Positions 16,301-27,940 of a stretch of DNA of 64,000 nt are shown here, piece by piece. The DNA comes from Paramecium sonneborni (lineage: Eukaryota; Ciliophora; Oligohymenophorea; Peniculida; Parameciidae). The DNA lies in contig CAJJDN010000028.1 in NCBI GenBank assembly GCA_905182985.1, positions 597,807 through 661,806 of the forward strand. The letters run 5' to 3'. A program made the translations under genes and the position numbers. The notes beneath the pieces are model-generated. The model saw nothing but the letters and a program-made list of their open reading frames with translations. It did no database searches and was not told the DNA's origin. Each line of letters opens with the position of its first letter. The stretch's first letter is position 1.

Positions 16301-17960
16301 CTTTAGAAACAAATGACATATAAAAAGAATTATGAATCATATGTTTTACCTTGGGAAAAAAATATTAAATAATAAAAGTAAGATGCTTCAAATTTATGGA
16401 TTTTAACAAATGATAATATTGAAAATGAAGAAATTTAGCCATTATTAGAAACTTGTCTGATTTAATGGAGACCAAGATTACCAAAAATTGCATTATTTTC
16501 TGTACCGATTGATATTGACATACTTTCTGATATCTATTAATGTTATAATCCAAATTATTCTTACTCAAGAACTTTACTTAATATTATAATTTAATAATTT
16601 AGAAAAGATCATCCAATATAATCATATTTTACAACAGAGGAGAGTACTTTATGTGTTACTTTAGGTGGAACTGCTTTATTTGAATTCGGTAGTGGATAAT
16701 TGATTTTAAATAAAGATAGTTTTGAAACTGTAGAAAAGAATATATTCCCAGAATTTATAAGAATAAAGTCTATCAGTTGTAGTGATGATTTTATCTTAGT
16801 AACAACAGCTGATGGTTCTTTATTATAATATGGTGATGAACAAAAATCAATAAAATTCAAACCTCATTATCTTAATAAAGAATGTACTGTATCATCTAAG
16901 AAATATATAGTAAGTGAAAATAAAGTATATTCTTTATCCAATTTAAATGTTCATATTCCTATTAAATAGAAAGCAAAAATGATTTCATGCGGAAATCAAT
17001 TTATTGTGACATTATGTGAAAGTGGATAATTATATTCATGGGGAGAAAACTATGAAGGAGAATTAGGATTAGGTGATCGAAGATATAGACATGAACCTTG
17101 TCTGATTAATATTGAAAAAGTTTTTTAAGTTTGTTGTGGTTTTAAACATGTAATTGCAAAAACTAGAAATAAATTTTATACTTGGGGTTGGGGTGAAAGA
17201 GGTTAACTTGGAAATTCAGAATTAAAAAATGAAGTAAATTAATTAAATTTAAAATTTAGATATTACCAAAACCATAGAATATATCTGTTTTATGGGTTTC
17301 AGCTGGAAGAACTACATCTAGTATTATTACAAATGATCGTATAATTATGTAGTGTGGTACTAATTCTAAATTAAATCACTTAGAAAAGTTTGAACCCATA
17401 TCTTTGGTAATTCAATCATTAATTTATAGAGTTTCACATTAAATTCTATGATTCCTATTAGAATAATATCGACTTGGTCAAAAACTATTGAAATAACTTA
17501 TGTTACATTTGCTAATACTATTTCATTGCCTGAAAATTAATTACCAAAATCTTTAAAAATTTTAAATCACTTAAATTAAATTTGGTCAGAAAGTAGTGAT
17601 CCTCATTCTATTGATCCACCATTTAATTAATCTATAAGCAACTATTTATATGAAGCATCTATGAGAAAATCTAATCAATTCAATAAATAATAAATTAAAA
17701 ATCATTTCAAACTATAAAAAGAAATGCTTTATATTGAAGATGATAGAGATTGGGCTATGAAAAAAAAAAGTTTAGTTGAAGACATCATTTCTCATTAAAA
17801 GACTGTTACTAAAACAGACAAACTTAAAATTATTAAGTAAAGATTTCTAGATTTGATGACTAAAACTGAGGATCAATTAACAAATGATGATAAAAATTTT
17901 ATTAATCAAATCTAGAATAACGAAAAAATTTAAGCTTTACTAAAGAGTATAGATTAATGA
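13340..17960 (+). CDS. myosin heavy chain with C-terminal RCC1-like repeats
   Basis: 1523 residues; only two introns, 17234-17259 (26 nt) and 17407-17429 (23). Motor domain, residues about 1-755: P-loop [10 protein letters not shown] near 172, switch [11 protein letters not shown], switch [12 protein letters not shown], and actin-binding [11 protein letters not shown] long basic neck (about 760-1010) carries repeated IQ-like helices such as [13 protein letters not shown]. Residues about 1090-1320 hold RCC1-type blades: [16 protein letters not shown] and [14 protein letters not shown]. The last 150 residues are charged. It is an actin motor; RCC1 tails on myosins are reported from some protists (from memory), and here probably bind cargo. 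It starts 17 nt after MAPK copy 2. Confidence 0.92.
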
Positions 17961-17988
17961 TTGTTTATTTCATTCAAACATTTTATAA

Positions 17989-18441
17989 TCAATTATTATA
18001 TTTTTTAATCTAATTTAAATATTCCCTATGAATATTGGGATACTTTTTCAGTATCTTATAATATATCTTTGATAAATCAAATCCTTTTTCTATATAAAAT
18101 AATTCACTAGATTCTAATGGTTTTTTATCTATGAAACTCTTAAATAATTTACATAATTAAGTTGTTTCTCCACTTCTTACAAATATTTTCATGACTACTT
18201 ACCATTATTTTTAATGTCAAAAAATTTATTTTTATTCACCTTTGCATTTTCTGAAACTATCTTAGATCAACTACCAAAAGCTGCTCCCAAATCTAAAATT
18301 TATAAGTTTTATTTTTAGATTTAATATTTCTCATTAATTTACATTATTTTAAAAGCAGCTCTACTTCTTAATTGTAAATATTATAGTTGATTCAAATACT
18401 CTTTTAAAATCTTTAACATAGAAATCATTAATTTGTTTCAT
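17989..18441 (-). pseudogene. decayed FtsJ/RrmJ-family 2'-O-methyltransferase
   Basis: Reading the minus strand from 18441, three separated pieces match FtsJ rRNA methyltransferases: INDFYVKDFKR (N-terminal lead), then SRAAFKIMQINEKYQ and LQILDLGAAFGS (motif I, the SAM loop), and finally KIFVRSGETTQLCKLFKSF...ESSELFYIEKGF, the C-terminal strand and SR(x)SxE-Y region. Breaks: a frame change before SRAAFK, a TGA where the family has Trp after LGAA(P)G-S/G, another TGA soon after, and loss of the roughly 100 residues that hold the central catalytic Asp/Lys motifs. Unspliced introns cannot repair it without odd 18-nt or 50-nt introns. Relic of a mitochondrial MRM2-like gene is my inference. Confidence 0.6.
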
Positions 18442-18599
18442 ATATACAATTGCATACTATTTTTTTAAGAGTTAACAGATAATGTATAAAAAGTTTTTAA
18501 TTTAAACATATATATTTATAAAATTTATATATAAACTACTTAAAATCTTAATTCCTAAGAGAATAAATAATCTAAAAGATCATAACATCAATAAAAAAA

Positions 18600-19663
18600 T
18601 CATTTGTATTTATTTTTGATTTCATTTCTACAACCTTCAATAATCTTTCTAAAATCATTTAAATTTTATACAATCTACTTCAATTTAAGTGAAGCTTACT
18701 AACCTAATTTTAATATAGTTAAATTTTACATTTAATATCAAAATTCTCTTCCTCTTATTAGTATTTAAGTGGCTTCTTTTCTTCTCTCACTTATTTAATA
18801 ACCTTTTCTTTTTCTTTATTTTAATCTTCATAATCTTATTTAATTTTTTGATATCCATCTAAACATCTTTAGTTTATGTTATCAATAGCCATAAATATTC
18901 TACCAAGATTAAGATTTTCTTCTGTGATTCTATTTTCTTCTTCTTCCTTCTCAGCTAATAACTAATTTCTCTCTATTATTTTTTCTTCTATTAATTTTTG
19001 ATAATCTTTAATATCATTATTTAATTATAAGACTTCATGATTTTTTTCCTTTTCATATTGAGTTATTGTAAATTTCATTTTCTCGCAATCAATTTCCATT
19101 TTTTCATGTTCTTATTTTAAAATTTAATGTGATATCATAAGCCTTTTATATCTATCTGTTATTGAATCAAGATCAGAATATTTATCTGGATAGGCTTTAA
19201 TAATACTATTTAAATATTCTACATATTTTTTGAGTCTCTCAGCTATTCTTATAAATTTGAATTATTGTACCCTTTCTTTCAACATTTTCAAATATCTATT
19301 AATCTAGACTTAAATCGTGTTATAATTTTGCGATTTCTTTAATTTTTTTATCTTTTTCCGCTCTTTCACTTTGGTATAAGCTAATTGCCTTTTTCTTTTT
19401 AGTTTCATTAACTTGTAATTCTTTACAAAATTTAAGTAGTTCAGTTTAAATTTCTTCATCTTTTTTCTTGATTTCCTTTTCCTTTGACTTGAATTCGTCC
19501 TCTATAAAATAACTTAAATTGTAATACCTTACTATTTAAATTAAAAGAGTTAATTTTCATAGGCCTCATGAACTTCAAACATTAACCTTCTTTTTTCAAG
19601 TAATTTCATAGCAGGATTAGTGGAATTAACACTTGATGCTCTTTTTCTATTTTTTCTATCCAT
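18600..19663 (-). CDS. coiled-coil protein
   Basis: 327 residues. Introns 19502-19527 (26 nt), 19243-19270 (28) and 18704-18729 (26) give an exact frame. The sequence is almost all heptad-forming Glu/Lys/Leu helix, for example EDEFKSKEKEIKKKDEEIQ and QKLIEEKIIERNQLLAEKEE. No enzyme or membrane motif is visible. A basic N-terminus (MDRKNRKRASSVN) precedes the coil. Such proteins are often cytoskeletal or basal-body parts in ciliates, but nothing here proves that. Its start is only 30 bp from the divergent gene at 19694. Confidence 0.7.
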
Positions 19664-19693
19664 ATAATGAGAAAATAATTTATAATTAAAAGG

Positions 19694-20248
19694 ATGTACG
19701 ATATATAAAATGTAATCAAGAGATGCATAGAAGAAAGAATAACAATTCTTACAGGGAGATCAAGTAGAGCAGATCGATCCTAAGTGAATTCAAGTATGAT
19801 AATGTCTAGAGTAAAGACTAAAGATAATACCTATTAATTTAATGAATCTAATTCACTCTACAAATACGATGTTGAATTGCTTTATTAAACAGAATTAGAA
19901 TACAACCCTAAATTTCTTATTAAAAATAAAGTTAAAAAAGAAACTTTATCTGATTGTTCTGAATGTTATGAACTACCTAAAATATCATTATTGGACTAAC
20001 AACCTATAAAAAAATATTCCATGTGTAATAGTTAACATGATTCATCTGGAATTACATCAAGAAAAAATACTTACAATAAATATATGAAATTTTCTAATCG
20101 TTTGAAAACAATGAAAGTTGGTTATTTATCATTAGATCCAGATAGTTCTTACACTCAAGAAATTTTTAAATTGTTGTCAAATTCAAGTGTCTATTAAGAA
20201 ATTACTAAACCATAAGTAAACCAATTAGTTAAATAGGCTAGTTAGTGA
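19694..20248 (+). CDS. hypothetical protein
   Basis: One exon, 184 residues. Start at ATG 19694; a second in-frame ATG at 19796 gives a shorter form. Ser/Lys/Gln-rich with Cys in SDCSECYELP, and a more ordered C-terminus KVGYLSLDPDSSYTQEIF. I do not recognise a family. It shares a 30-bp divergent intergenic region with the coiled-coil gene on the other strand, which must hold both promoters. Confidence 0.6.
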
Positions 20249-20438
20249 ATTATTTAACTAAATAATTAGGTTTTTAGGCAAGCGTTTAAAGATTAGTAAA
20301 CTTGATGTAATTACCTTATTCAATTACATAAGCAGTTTTTCGATCCTTATTATTTTAAATTAGAGAAATGACACAATTATGTAATATATATTCTAGATTA
20401 TAGAAATAATTTAATTAGTCTTTTGTTGTTATGATACA

Positions 20439-20795
20439 ATGTCTAAAAAATACTTAAATACTAGAGATATTTTTGAGTTATTTAAATCTGGTGGTGCAGC
20501 ATAAAAAGATGCAGATATCATATTTAAATATTAACGATTTCAAACTATTAGAAATCCATTTGAATTTCATACTACGATTTCATCTAAGAAGAAAAATAAA
20601 CAAAAACCATAAAAAAATATTGTTATTACAATGATGAAAGAAAAATCTAGAAGGTTATCTGAATATCATACTAAAAAATCTAATTATGATAATAATATTA
20701 TCACAGAAACAACCTTTGTGGAAATTTATTAAAATACCATTCCTGAATTTTTTAAATTTCTTGTCTATTTATTGGCATAATATAACTGTGAATGA
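20439..20795 (+). CDS. hypothetical small protein
   Basis: One exon, 118 residues, beginning SKKYLNTRDIFELFKSGG. The first 40 residues are predicted helix (ELFKSGGAAQKDADIIFKYQ), the middle is Lys/Arg-rich (SSKKKNKQKPQK) and the end is hydrophobic (IPEFFKFLVYLLAQYNC). No family recognised. The ATG at 20439 was chosen because an upstream ORF in another frame has no coding look. Confidence 0.5.
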
Positions 20796-20863
20796 TTTTT
20801 TTATATTTTTACTCTAAATAATTCTTAAAAATAATTTATTATATTTAGAAAACATAAAATAAT

Positions 20864-21721
20864 TCATTGAATAAAATAGAATTCTTAATCAATTAAAATT
20901 TTGGTCTAATCTTTTACTTACTTTAAATCAGGAATTGGTTCACTTATAACTACATTCTTTTATAATTGATTGTAATCTTAAAGTACTTGAACATATTCTG
21001 TTGGAAATACTAAAGTATACCTTGGATCATCATTAACTTCATTTTATTTCTAAATCTATTCTAATACTTATTTCTTTCCTTTTAAGTCTTCAATTAATTT
21101 ATTCACTTTTTTCATTTTATTAATATAATTTTATTTATTTTTTTCATTAATATTCCCTAATTCTTTAGGTTAATCATCCTCTGATAATCTTTCATTGATT
21201 TTAATTAAATCTTATTCTTAAAGATCCAAAATATCATTTATATCATTTTCTACTTATTAAAATCTTTCAGCATCAACAAATTCATCTTCTTTTGGCAAAG
21301 TCTATACAAAAGGATCGTAAGCAATATTTATTAATTGATAAGGGTATTATAAACAATCCTTAAGTAATGCTAAATTGGTATCTTAATTTTGCGAATTATT
21401 ATATACGCATTTTGCCAATTTATATATAAAGGATAATGATGAATCAAAAGAACAAATTCCTTATATTAGTTTATTAAGATCAACATTTTTTCCATGTTTA
21501 GATTATCCCCATATACCAGTTGTTAATAATTGACATTTAATTGCTTTTATTCTGCTTTAAATATCTCCATGATCAATTTAAAAATATTAGAACAAAGTCT
21601 CTGAATGTAATTTCATTAAATGTTCTATAAAGTTTAATCTTTATTCTGTATTTAGGAGTAATTCTTCACTATAAGGGTAGTCTAGTTTTTTTAGAAGAAA
21701 TTCAAATTTTTATAATTTCAT
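20864..21721 (-). CDS. alpha-helical protein, possibly HAUS7-like
   Basis: One exon, 285 residues. N-terminal part FEFLLKKLDYPYSEELLLNTEQRLNF and the later IWGQSKHGKNVDLNKLIQGI loosely resemble the calponin-like region of augmin subunit HAUS7, where a pattern of Leu and Phe leads into a D-LIKG motif. The second half is coiled coil (NKLIEDLKGKKQVLEQIQK). If correct it would belong to the augmin complex that recruits gamma-tubulin to spindle microtubules. This is a weak pattern match; a generic coiled-coil protein is equally possible. Confidence 0.55.
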
Positions 21722-21758
21722 AATTAGCTGATATTAATATATATTTATAAAGAGAAGT

Positions 21759-23261
21759 TCAAATTTTGAATGGACGTACAGTCATAGTTGACATTTCTTT
21801 ATATTATTTATCATTTTAAAGTTTTGATTAATCTGAAATGATTTTGACAGGTGAACAAGAGAAATCTTCCACATAAATAGAATTCATCTATGTTAAATTC
21901 TATTTTAATGCTTATTATCTTTTAGTATAACTTTATGTATTAGAATTAGAAATTTATTGTTATTTTGGAGCTGAATATTATTGTGTTACTTTTGATACAT
22001 TAAATAAATCCCAATTACCTTTTAAACAGGAATGATATTCAGAGTATTTTTCAGCTCTCATTCTTTTAATATAACTTCTAATTAATTTTCTATTTTAAAC
22101 AGGATTTACATCAAAAACTGAGCATGGTTTAATAGAATTTCTCCTTGAATTCTATAAACTTCCATCTTAAGATTAATCAAGAATAGGTGTTTTATATTAT
22201 TTTGATTTTATTATCCCTTAACCTGGTAATGCACCTGCATCTCGAGTAAGTTATTCTAAATTCCATCTTGGTATTTCAGATAAATCTTTAGACCAATATT
22301 AATTATAAAAACTATTTTTATCTTAAGAATTATTTAATTATTGTTATTATCCAACTCCTTTAGAAATTTAAGTAATATTATTTGATCTATTAGTTACTGA
22401 AACATATTTTTTTTATCTCATAATATCTTAAATCATTAAGTTTCTTGCCTTTGCCAGTTTCTCTAACTAAATAATATTAAAATAATTTAAACTATCTGTT
22501 ACATAACAACAAAATTAAGCTGATATACATTTAACTGTATATTTTCTTAGAGAATCTCTTAAGAATTCTTCAAATCCAAATATTTATAATGCTCCTAAAT
22601 TATAAATATTTGTATTATTATTAATAAAATTAACTTCTCCTTATATTATTAAGTATATCCATTTTCTCTATTCATCTTATTTAAATATATAATCTCCATA
22701 TTTAAATTATTTCTCTTTTAAACAAACACTTAATAACTATAAATCGCTAGCTACATTTAATTTTTCTAAAAAAGAATGACGAATTTCAAAACTTCTCCAA
22801 TACTTTTCATCAAATTACAATTCAATCAAAATACTATCTTTATCAGCAACTACTGAATAAGAACGTTTTCCTTTTGCTTCTCCAAATGTATCCCCAACAA
22901 ATAGTTATGTAAAAGGGATGTTTTAATTAGATTAGAAATATTATTTGCTCAATAAAGTTATATTTGGAACCAACTGTAGAACTTATTATACAAAAATATC
23001 ATTTGATAGCTATCTCACAATTTTTTATCTTTATGGAGGACAATCTTCTTCTTTAAAAAAGCAAGTCAGTTAACCACTTAAAACATGATATAAATTCTTC
23101 CCAACTTCTCCCTATTAAATTATAATAGAATTTGCTTTGCACAAAATCATTTTACATTGAATATTTTAAATTTGTGGATTTATGTATTAGAGTTTGTATT
23201 TTTAAGTCTACATAATATCGTAACAATCTAAAACATCATTAATATTATTGATTAAAATCAT
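21759..23261 (-). CDS. protein with two cyclic-nucleotide-binding-type domains
   Basis: One exon, 500 residues. CNB domain 1 (about 40-155): IIIQQGEVGKNLYHVLSGQL, then FVGDTFGEAKGKRSYSVVAD. CNB domain 2 (about 180-255): FKYGDYIFKQDEQRKWIYLI, then IQGEVNF. The second domain lacks the Gly-Glu/Arg phosphate cassette, so it may not bind nucleotide. The C-terminal half is Gln/Ser/Asn-rich and disordered. No kinase domain, so it resembles a regulatory subunit or scaffold more than a PKG. Its start is 17 bp from the divergent RING gene at 23279. Confidence 0.8.
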
Positions 23262-23278
23262 TTTATTTATAATTTATA

Positions 23279-24084
23279 ATGAATCCCTATTGCTATTTTG
23301 ATATTGATGATAATGATGACTTTAATGGCACTCCTTGTAAATAACTTTCATTATTTATAGAATTTAAACCTAAAGACAACAATCAAAAATAATCAAATAC
23401 TATTAATAAAATAAGTAACACAAATAATGATGATTTGTAATTATTTCATCTCTATTTAATAGGAAATTTAATGAATAGCACAGACTTTTTGCCGAAAATA
23501 TGAAATAATGTTAGTAAATATTTTCAAAAAAGATTCAAAAACATAATAGTTCGAATATTGAATAACCTTAGATCAAGAATATTGCATAGACACAAAATTA
23601 AAAAAAATTTCATAATTTGTTTTAACCATTACTTCATAATAATATAGCAATGCAGCGTTTATAAAATTCAATAGCATAAACAAATAATGAAAATCCTCTA
23701 TAAAATAAAATCACCTAAATAAAAATAGAAGAAATCTAGGAAAATTTTTAATAAAAAAAGAGCCATACTTTAGAAATTTGCAGTGTATGCTTATAACCAA
23801 AAGAAACTGATCATTAATGTAATGATGAATATGGACTCATATCTTGTCCATATTGCAGTGATCACATAGTTAGAAATTTTTTGAATGATCATTTAATTGA
23901 TTGTATTCCATACATAGAACATCAATTTTAAACATTAGATAAGGTTGAGGAATGTAGTATTTGTATGGAAGATCTTGTAAAAAATTAATAGACTTTAAAT
24001 TGCACTCATTCATTTCATAAATCATGTATAGATGTTTGGAAGTTAAAAAGTAAAGAATGTCCTGTGTGCAGGAAACCAATTTGA
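23279..24084 (+). CDS. RING-finger protein, probable E3 ubiquitin ligase
   Basis: 259 residues; one intron 23437-23462 (26 nt). The first 150 residues are Asn/Gln-rich. Residues about 155-195 carry a Cys/His cluster (ICSVCLQPKETDHQCN, then LISCPYCSDHIV). The C-terminal RING-H2 is complete: ECSICMEDLV ... LNCTHSFHKSCIDVWKLKSK ... CPVCRKPI, with C-x2-C ... C-x-H-x2-H-x2-C ... C-x2-C spacing. RING-H2 proteins bring E2~ubiquitin to substrates. The upstream Cys/His cluster could be a second zinc site. No membrane span. Confidence 0.85.
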
Positions 24085-24659
24085 TAAGAAATAATTATTA
24101 TGTTTCACTTTGGTTGTCATTATTATTTTTTTAAAGTATTTTTAAGGCTAATTCTATTATAATATTCTATCTATAATTTTTTTGTAATTTGCTTGCAATT
24201 TTATTTTAATTCCTTTAAATCTTACCTTTAACCTTATTTTTGATTTTAACTTTACAAAAACAATTAATTGATACAAATTTTTTATTTACTCTTGTAAGAA
24301 TCTGGGTAGTGATTAATAAAAATTTTATAAGAATTTAACAATATTATTTGAAATAAATTTTTATTAGCATAAGACAAGATTTTAAACATCCAAATCATAT
24401 ATTTGTACTTTTAAGATTAATTTATCATTAAATCAATATAACAATAGTAGTTCAGTAAAGTGATTTTATTTGCTATATTATAAGAATCTCTTTGCCAAAT
24501 AAATATTTTTTTCTCATTTTCTTTATATATTTGTTCTTTTAATAATTGACTATTTTTTTATTAATATTTTTGCATACCAATTATCATAAGGTTAATATTA
24601 ATCAAAAAGTAATTAAATTTTTATAAAGTACATAATAAAATTAAGTAAAAAAGGAAACA
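24085..24659 (+). other. intergenic region, no gene seen
   Basis: 575 bp of AT-rich DNA. No reading frame on either strand has coding character. It separates the RING gene from the membrane protein at 24660, and is long for this genome. No repeats or RNA-like structures noticed. Confidence 0.5.
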
Positions 24660-26145
24660 ATGAACAAATACACTTTAGAGTTTAAATACAAATCCTTTGA
24701 AGATGAATATTAATAATAAAGAATACATACTATCAGTATACCTGTGTTTAAATTTGGATCTGCTTGCATATTAGTTGTAGCCACCCTTAAACTAATAACA
24801 TTAGTTCTTCAAAATTAATTAGATTTAGTACCAATCTTGATTGCATGCCAAGTTTACACGTTATTATCATTTCTTTTTTTGCATTTCAAAATACACAAAA
24901 TAAACATTTAGCTCATATTGTTAGCATACATATTAATTGCTTATGAGCTTATAATAAAAACTGACACTAGTCCTCAAGCGTTATCATTATACTAAAGCAA
25001 TTTTACAATGTGTGGTGTCATTATAATACTAATTTCAGAATTTAAAGAATCTTTAGTTATTATAATATCAACATTCTTATTTAAGATAATTTACACTATG
25101 GTTGTGGAAACATAAAAATCTTATCTCATCTATTTTTCAACACTATTTTTGATGCTTTTCATGTGTTTTTTTTCATATAAATTAAATACCTTAAATAGAA
25201 CAAGCTTCCTTTTGAGTTAATATGATTACATGTGGGGTATGAATTAAAATATTTTTAGAAAGTGTTTTTCCAAAAATTGTTGATAATCCATATATAATAT
25301 TTTCATTCAGTGAAGATAAGCTAGAATTTTTATTTAAATCTTAAAGTAAGATGCCATTTGAGTGCAATAATTCCAAATAATTAAAAACCTTTTTAAGAGA
25401 ATGGAATTACAATTTGGAATCATTAGAAAATACTTTTTATAAATTATACTAAAATTAAGCTCTTAATGAATTCCACTCAAAAAGAATAGAAATAACAAAA
25501 GATTGTAAAAATAAATAATATATACGTTATTCTATGATGAAATCTATATCATCTACTTTTATAATAAAGTTTGATGATTCTGTGATTAAAGTTGATGATT
25601 GTAAAATAATTATGAAGAAGATGATAAAAAATTCATAATAATTGAGAATGGAATTAATAAAAAGCATATATAAAAATTTATAGAAGTCATTAAATTCAAA
25701 ATTTTAAGATAATTTATGGTAAATGAGAAATAGTTGTTTAAAATAGATACTGAATTTTAAAATATTGAAAAATAGATTGAAAACTTAATAGTTTGATATG
25801 GAAAATTTATTATTTTTGAATGAATTTTTTGGATATAAATTTAGCAGATTAATAGTATTTAATCCAAAAAATGATAAAATCACAACAATAGTAATATAAT
25901 TAAAAAGATTGTTTTTTGAAATACTCGAAGCAGCATCTCATTAAAGTTAAGTAGATGTATAAATATTGGATACAGTAACAGTATCTTATGAGGGAAGGGA
26001 AATTAATTAGAAAAAGGATTCATTATTAAAATCAATATGGAATACTTTAGTAGAAAGAGTAGAGAGGAAAAATAATAGATGGCTAATATAATTATATAAA
26101 GAACCTTAAGTCAATTTTACAGATTAATAATATACTTCTAAATGA
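24660..26145 (+). CDS. membrane protein resembling a catalytically dead histidine kinase (paralogue 1)
   Basis: 487 residues; one intron 25237-25258 (22 nt). About six membrane spans fill residues 25-190, for example SACILVVATLKLITLVL and INIQLILLAYILIAYELI. A cytosolic part follows: MWGKVFPKIVDNPYIIFSF, a PAS-like entry, then a helical pair (QLRMELIKSIYKNLQKSLN) where a kinase would have its His box, and a C-terminal stretch (TTIVIQLKRLFFEILEAAS) shaped like the ATP-lid helix of histidine kinases. His, the N box and G boxes are absent. It shares its layout and intron position with the gene at 32305. The kinase ancestry is inference. Confidence 0.7.
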
Positions 26146-26184
26146 AATATAATTATATTAGGTGGTTATACATTTTTATGTTAC

Positions 26185-27740
26185 TCAAAAGTCAAGCTCA
26201 GCTAAACTTAATAATTCATCAGTTGTTAATTCATCATCTGCTTACTTTTCTCCATAATCATATTCTGGATTTTAATATTATAAGGCCTAATTATATTTTT
26301 TGTAAATCATTTACCTTAACAGCTTAATTATATAGTCCTAAACAAATATTAACTCTTTCTCCATAAGCTTCTTAAGGTGCTTTAGTTCCATAAAGATCAT
26401 TAGTTTCTTTAGTTATAACTATTTAATTTTCATGATCAATGACAGCTGCTAAAGTACCATCTCTAATAGCTTTAGCAACAACTTATTCAGCATTACATTA
26501 ATTTGGAAGGTTCAATTTTTAATGAATATCATTTAAAGAAATTCTAGAATAAGAGAGATTAATTCTTCTGAGTCCAGCTTTGATAACTATTTATGGTAAT
26601 CTAAAATATGTATATCTTTAGTACCTTTAAATTAAATTAAATAATTTATCTCTTCTTAGTATATTTTCTGATCTTGCTACTTCTTATTAAAACTCTCCTA
26701 AATTACCTTTGATAACAGTTGAAACAATTCTATAGTATGGATACAAGGCTTTTTAATATTCTGGAGAAGTAAATGTGTCTCTATTTGGTATATTACCTAA
26801 CAATAATTCAACCAAAGCAATCACTTTTATTGCTTAAACTTTAAATCCAAATGCTGTATTATCTGGAGCTTTATGACTTGCTTAAGTAAGATTCTTATAA
26901 GCTTCCTAATATTCACCTCTAATTGCATGAATAAGTCCGGTGTAATATAAGAATCTTGCTTATTAATTTCCAAAAGCATGTTCAGGAAATTCAGTCTTTT
27001 TTAAAAAATTATAACTCTATTCATACTAGTTGTAATGAATAAAGTTTCTCAATATCAAATTTATTAAAATAGCTTAACCATTTTCATCTCTATTTTAACA
27101 TGCATTTCTATAACCTTCAAATAAGACACTTTTATAATAATATATATAATTACTCTCTAATTTAATCAAGTTTACCTAATTTTTCATGTGATTTTGATAA
27201 GTATTCATAAATAACTCCTAATAAAGTATCTAAATATCTTTTATTATTTTATTAAACTTATTATAATAATTATTTGCCAATTATATTGACTTATTCGTAT
27301 GCCTCTGTTTATTTTTATTAAAATAACCAAATTAGATAAAGACATTGAATAAATACATTTACTTCAATTATTTTATTTAATTTTGAAACAACTTAAGTAC
27401 TTAATCCTAAATCTTCATTAAAATTGGCATCATAATCATTTCCTTATTAAACTGCTACATTTTGAAAGAATGTACCATAGAGTTTGCACAAATGATGAGA
27501 TTTTACAGTCTAAATAAATTTAATGAATATTACATTTCTGAATTTTTTTACAAATATGGATACTTTTTGAATTGCTTTAATATCTTTAGAACTTACAGCC
27601 TTTTCTAATAATAAGATTTAGAGTTTAATTTCTGATAAGACTGTTTTAGGTTTTTATGATTAAGCTTAAGGCTATTAGGCAGATGGAGCTGGTGCTTAAT
27701 TTTGAGTTTTCTCTTAAGTTGTTGCAGCTTACTATTCCAT
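26185..27740 (-). CDS. RPN3: 26S proteasome regulatory subunit Rpn3 (PSMD3)
   Basis: 500 residues; introns 27129-27153 (25 nt, AAG end) and 26287-26314 (28). The PCI/TPR body aligns throughout with Rpn3: HEKLGKLDQIRD, ENGQAILINLILRNFIHYNQ, ARFLYYTGLIHAI, GFKVQAIKVIALVELLLG, and the PCI core LSYSRISLNDIHQKL with VVAKAIRDGTLAAVIDHEN. The C-terminus is short and acidic (LLSLAELDF). Rpn3 is a lid scaffold subunit of the 19S particle. The length is normal for the family. The stop is 39 bp from the convergent membrane gene. Confidence 0.95.
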
Positions 27741-27940
27741 TAATTTAAATTATTGAAATTAAATATAAGACATTGGGATAAATTATTGGTAGTTAATTAT
27801 TACAAAATAATTTTCTCAATTTTTACAGTTGATGATTCAAATATACATTAACTAGAAATACAATACTTTTAGATGCAATTGTTCAAATAATCTGAAACTC
27901 TATATTTGCTTTAGAAAATATAAAATTTTATATTAAAAAT

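Noticed and set aside
17234..17259. Myosin gene ending at RCC1 blades, with a separate downstream gene
   Set aside because: Intron 17234-17259 joins the frames cleanly and the following part shows no independent start.
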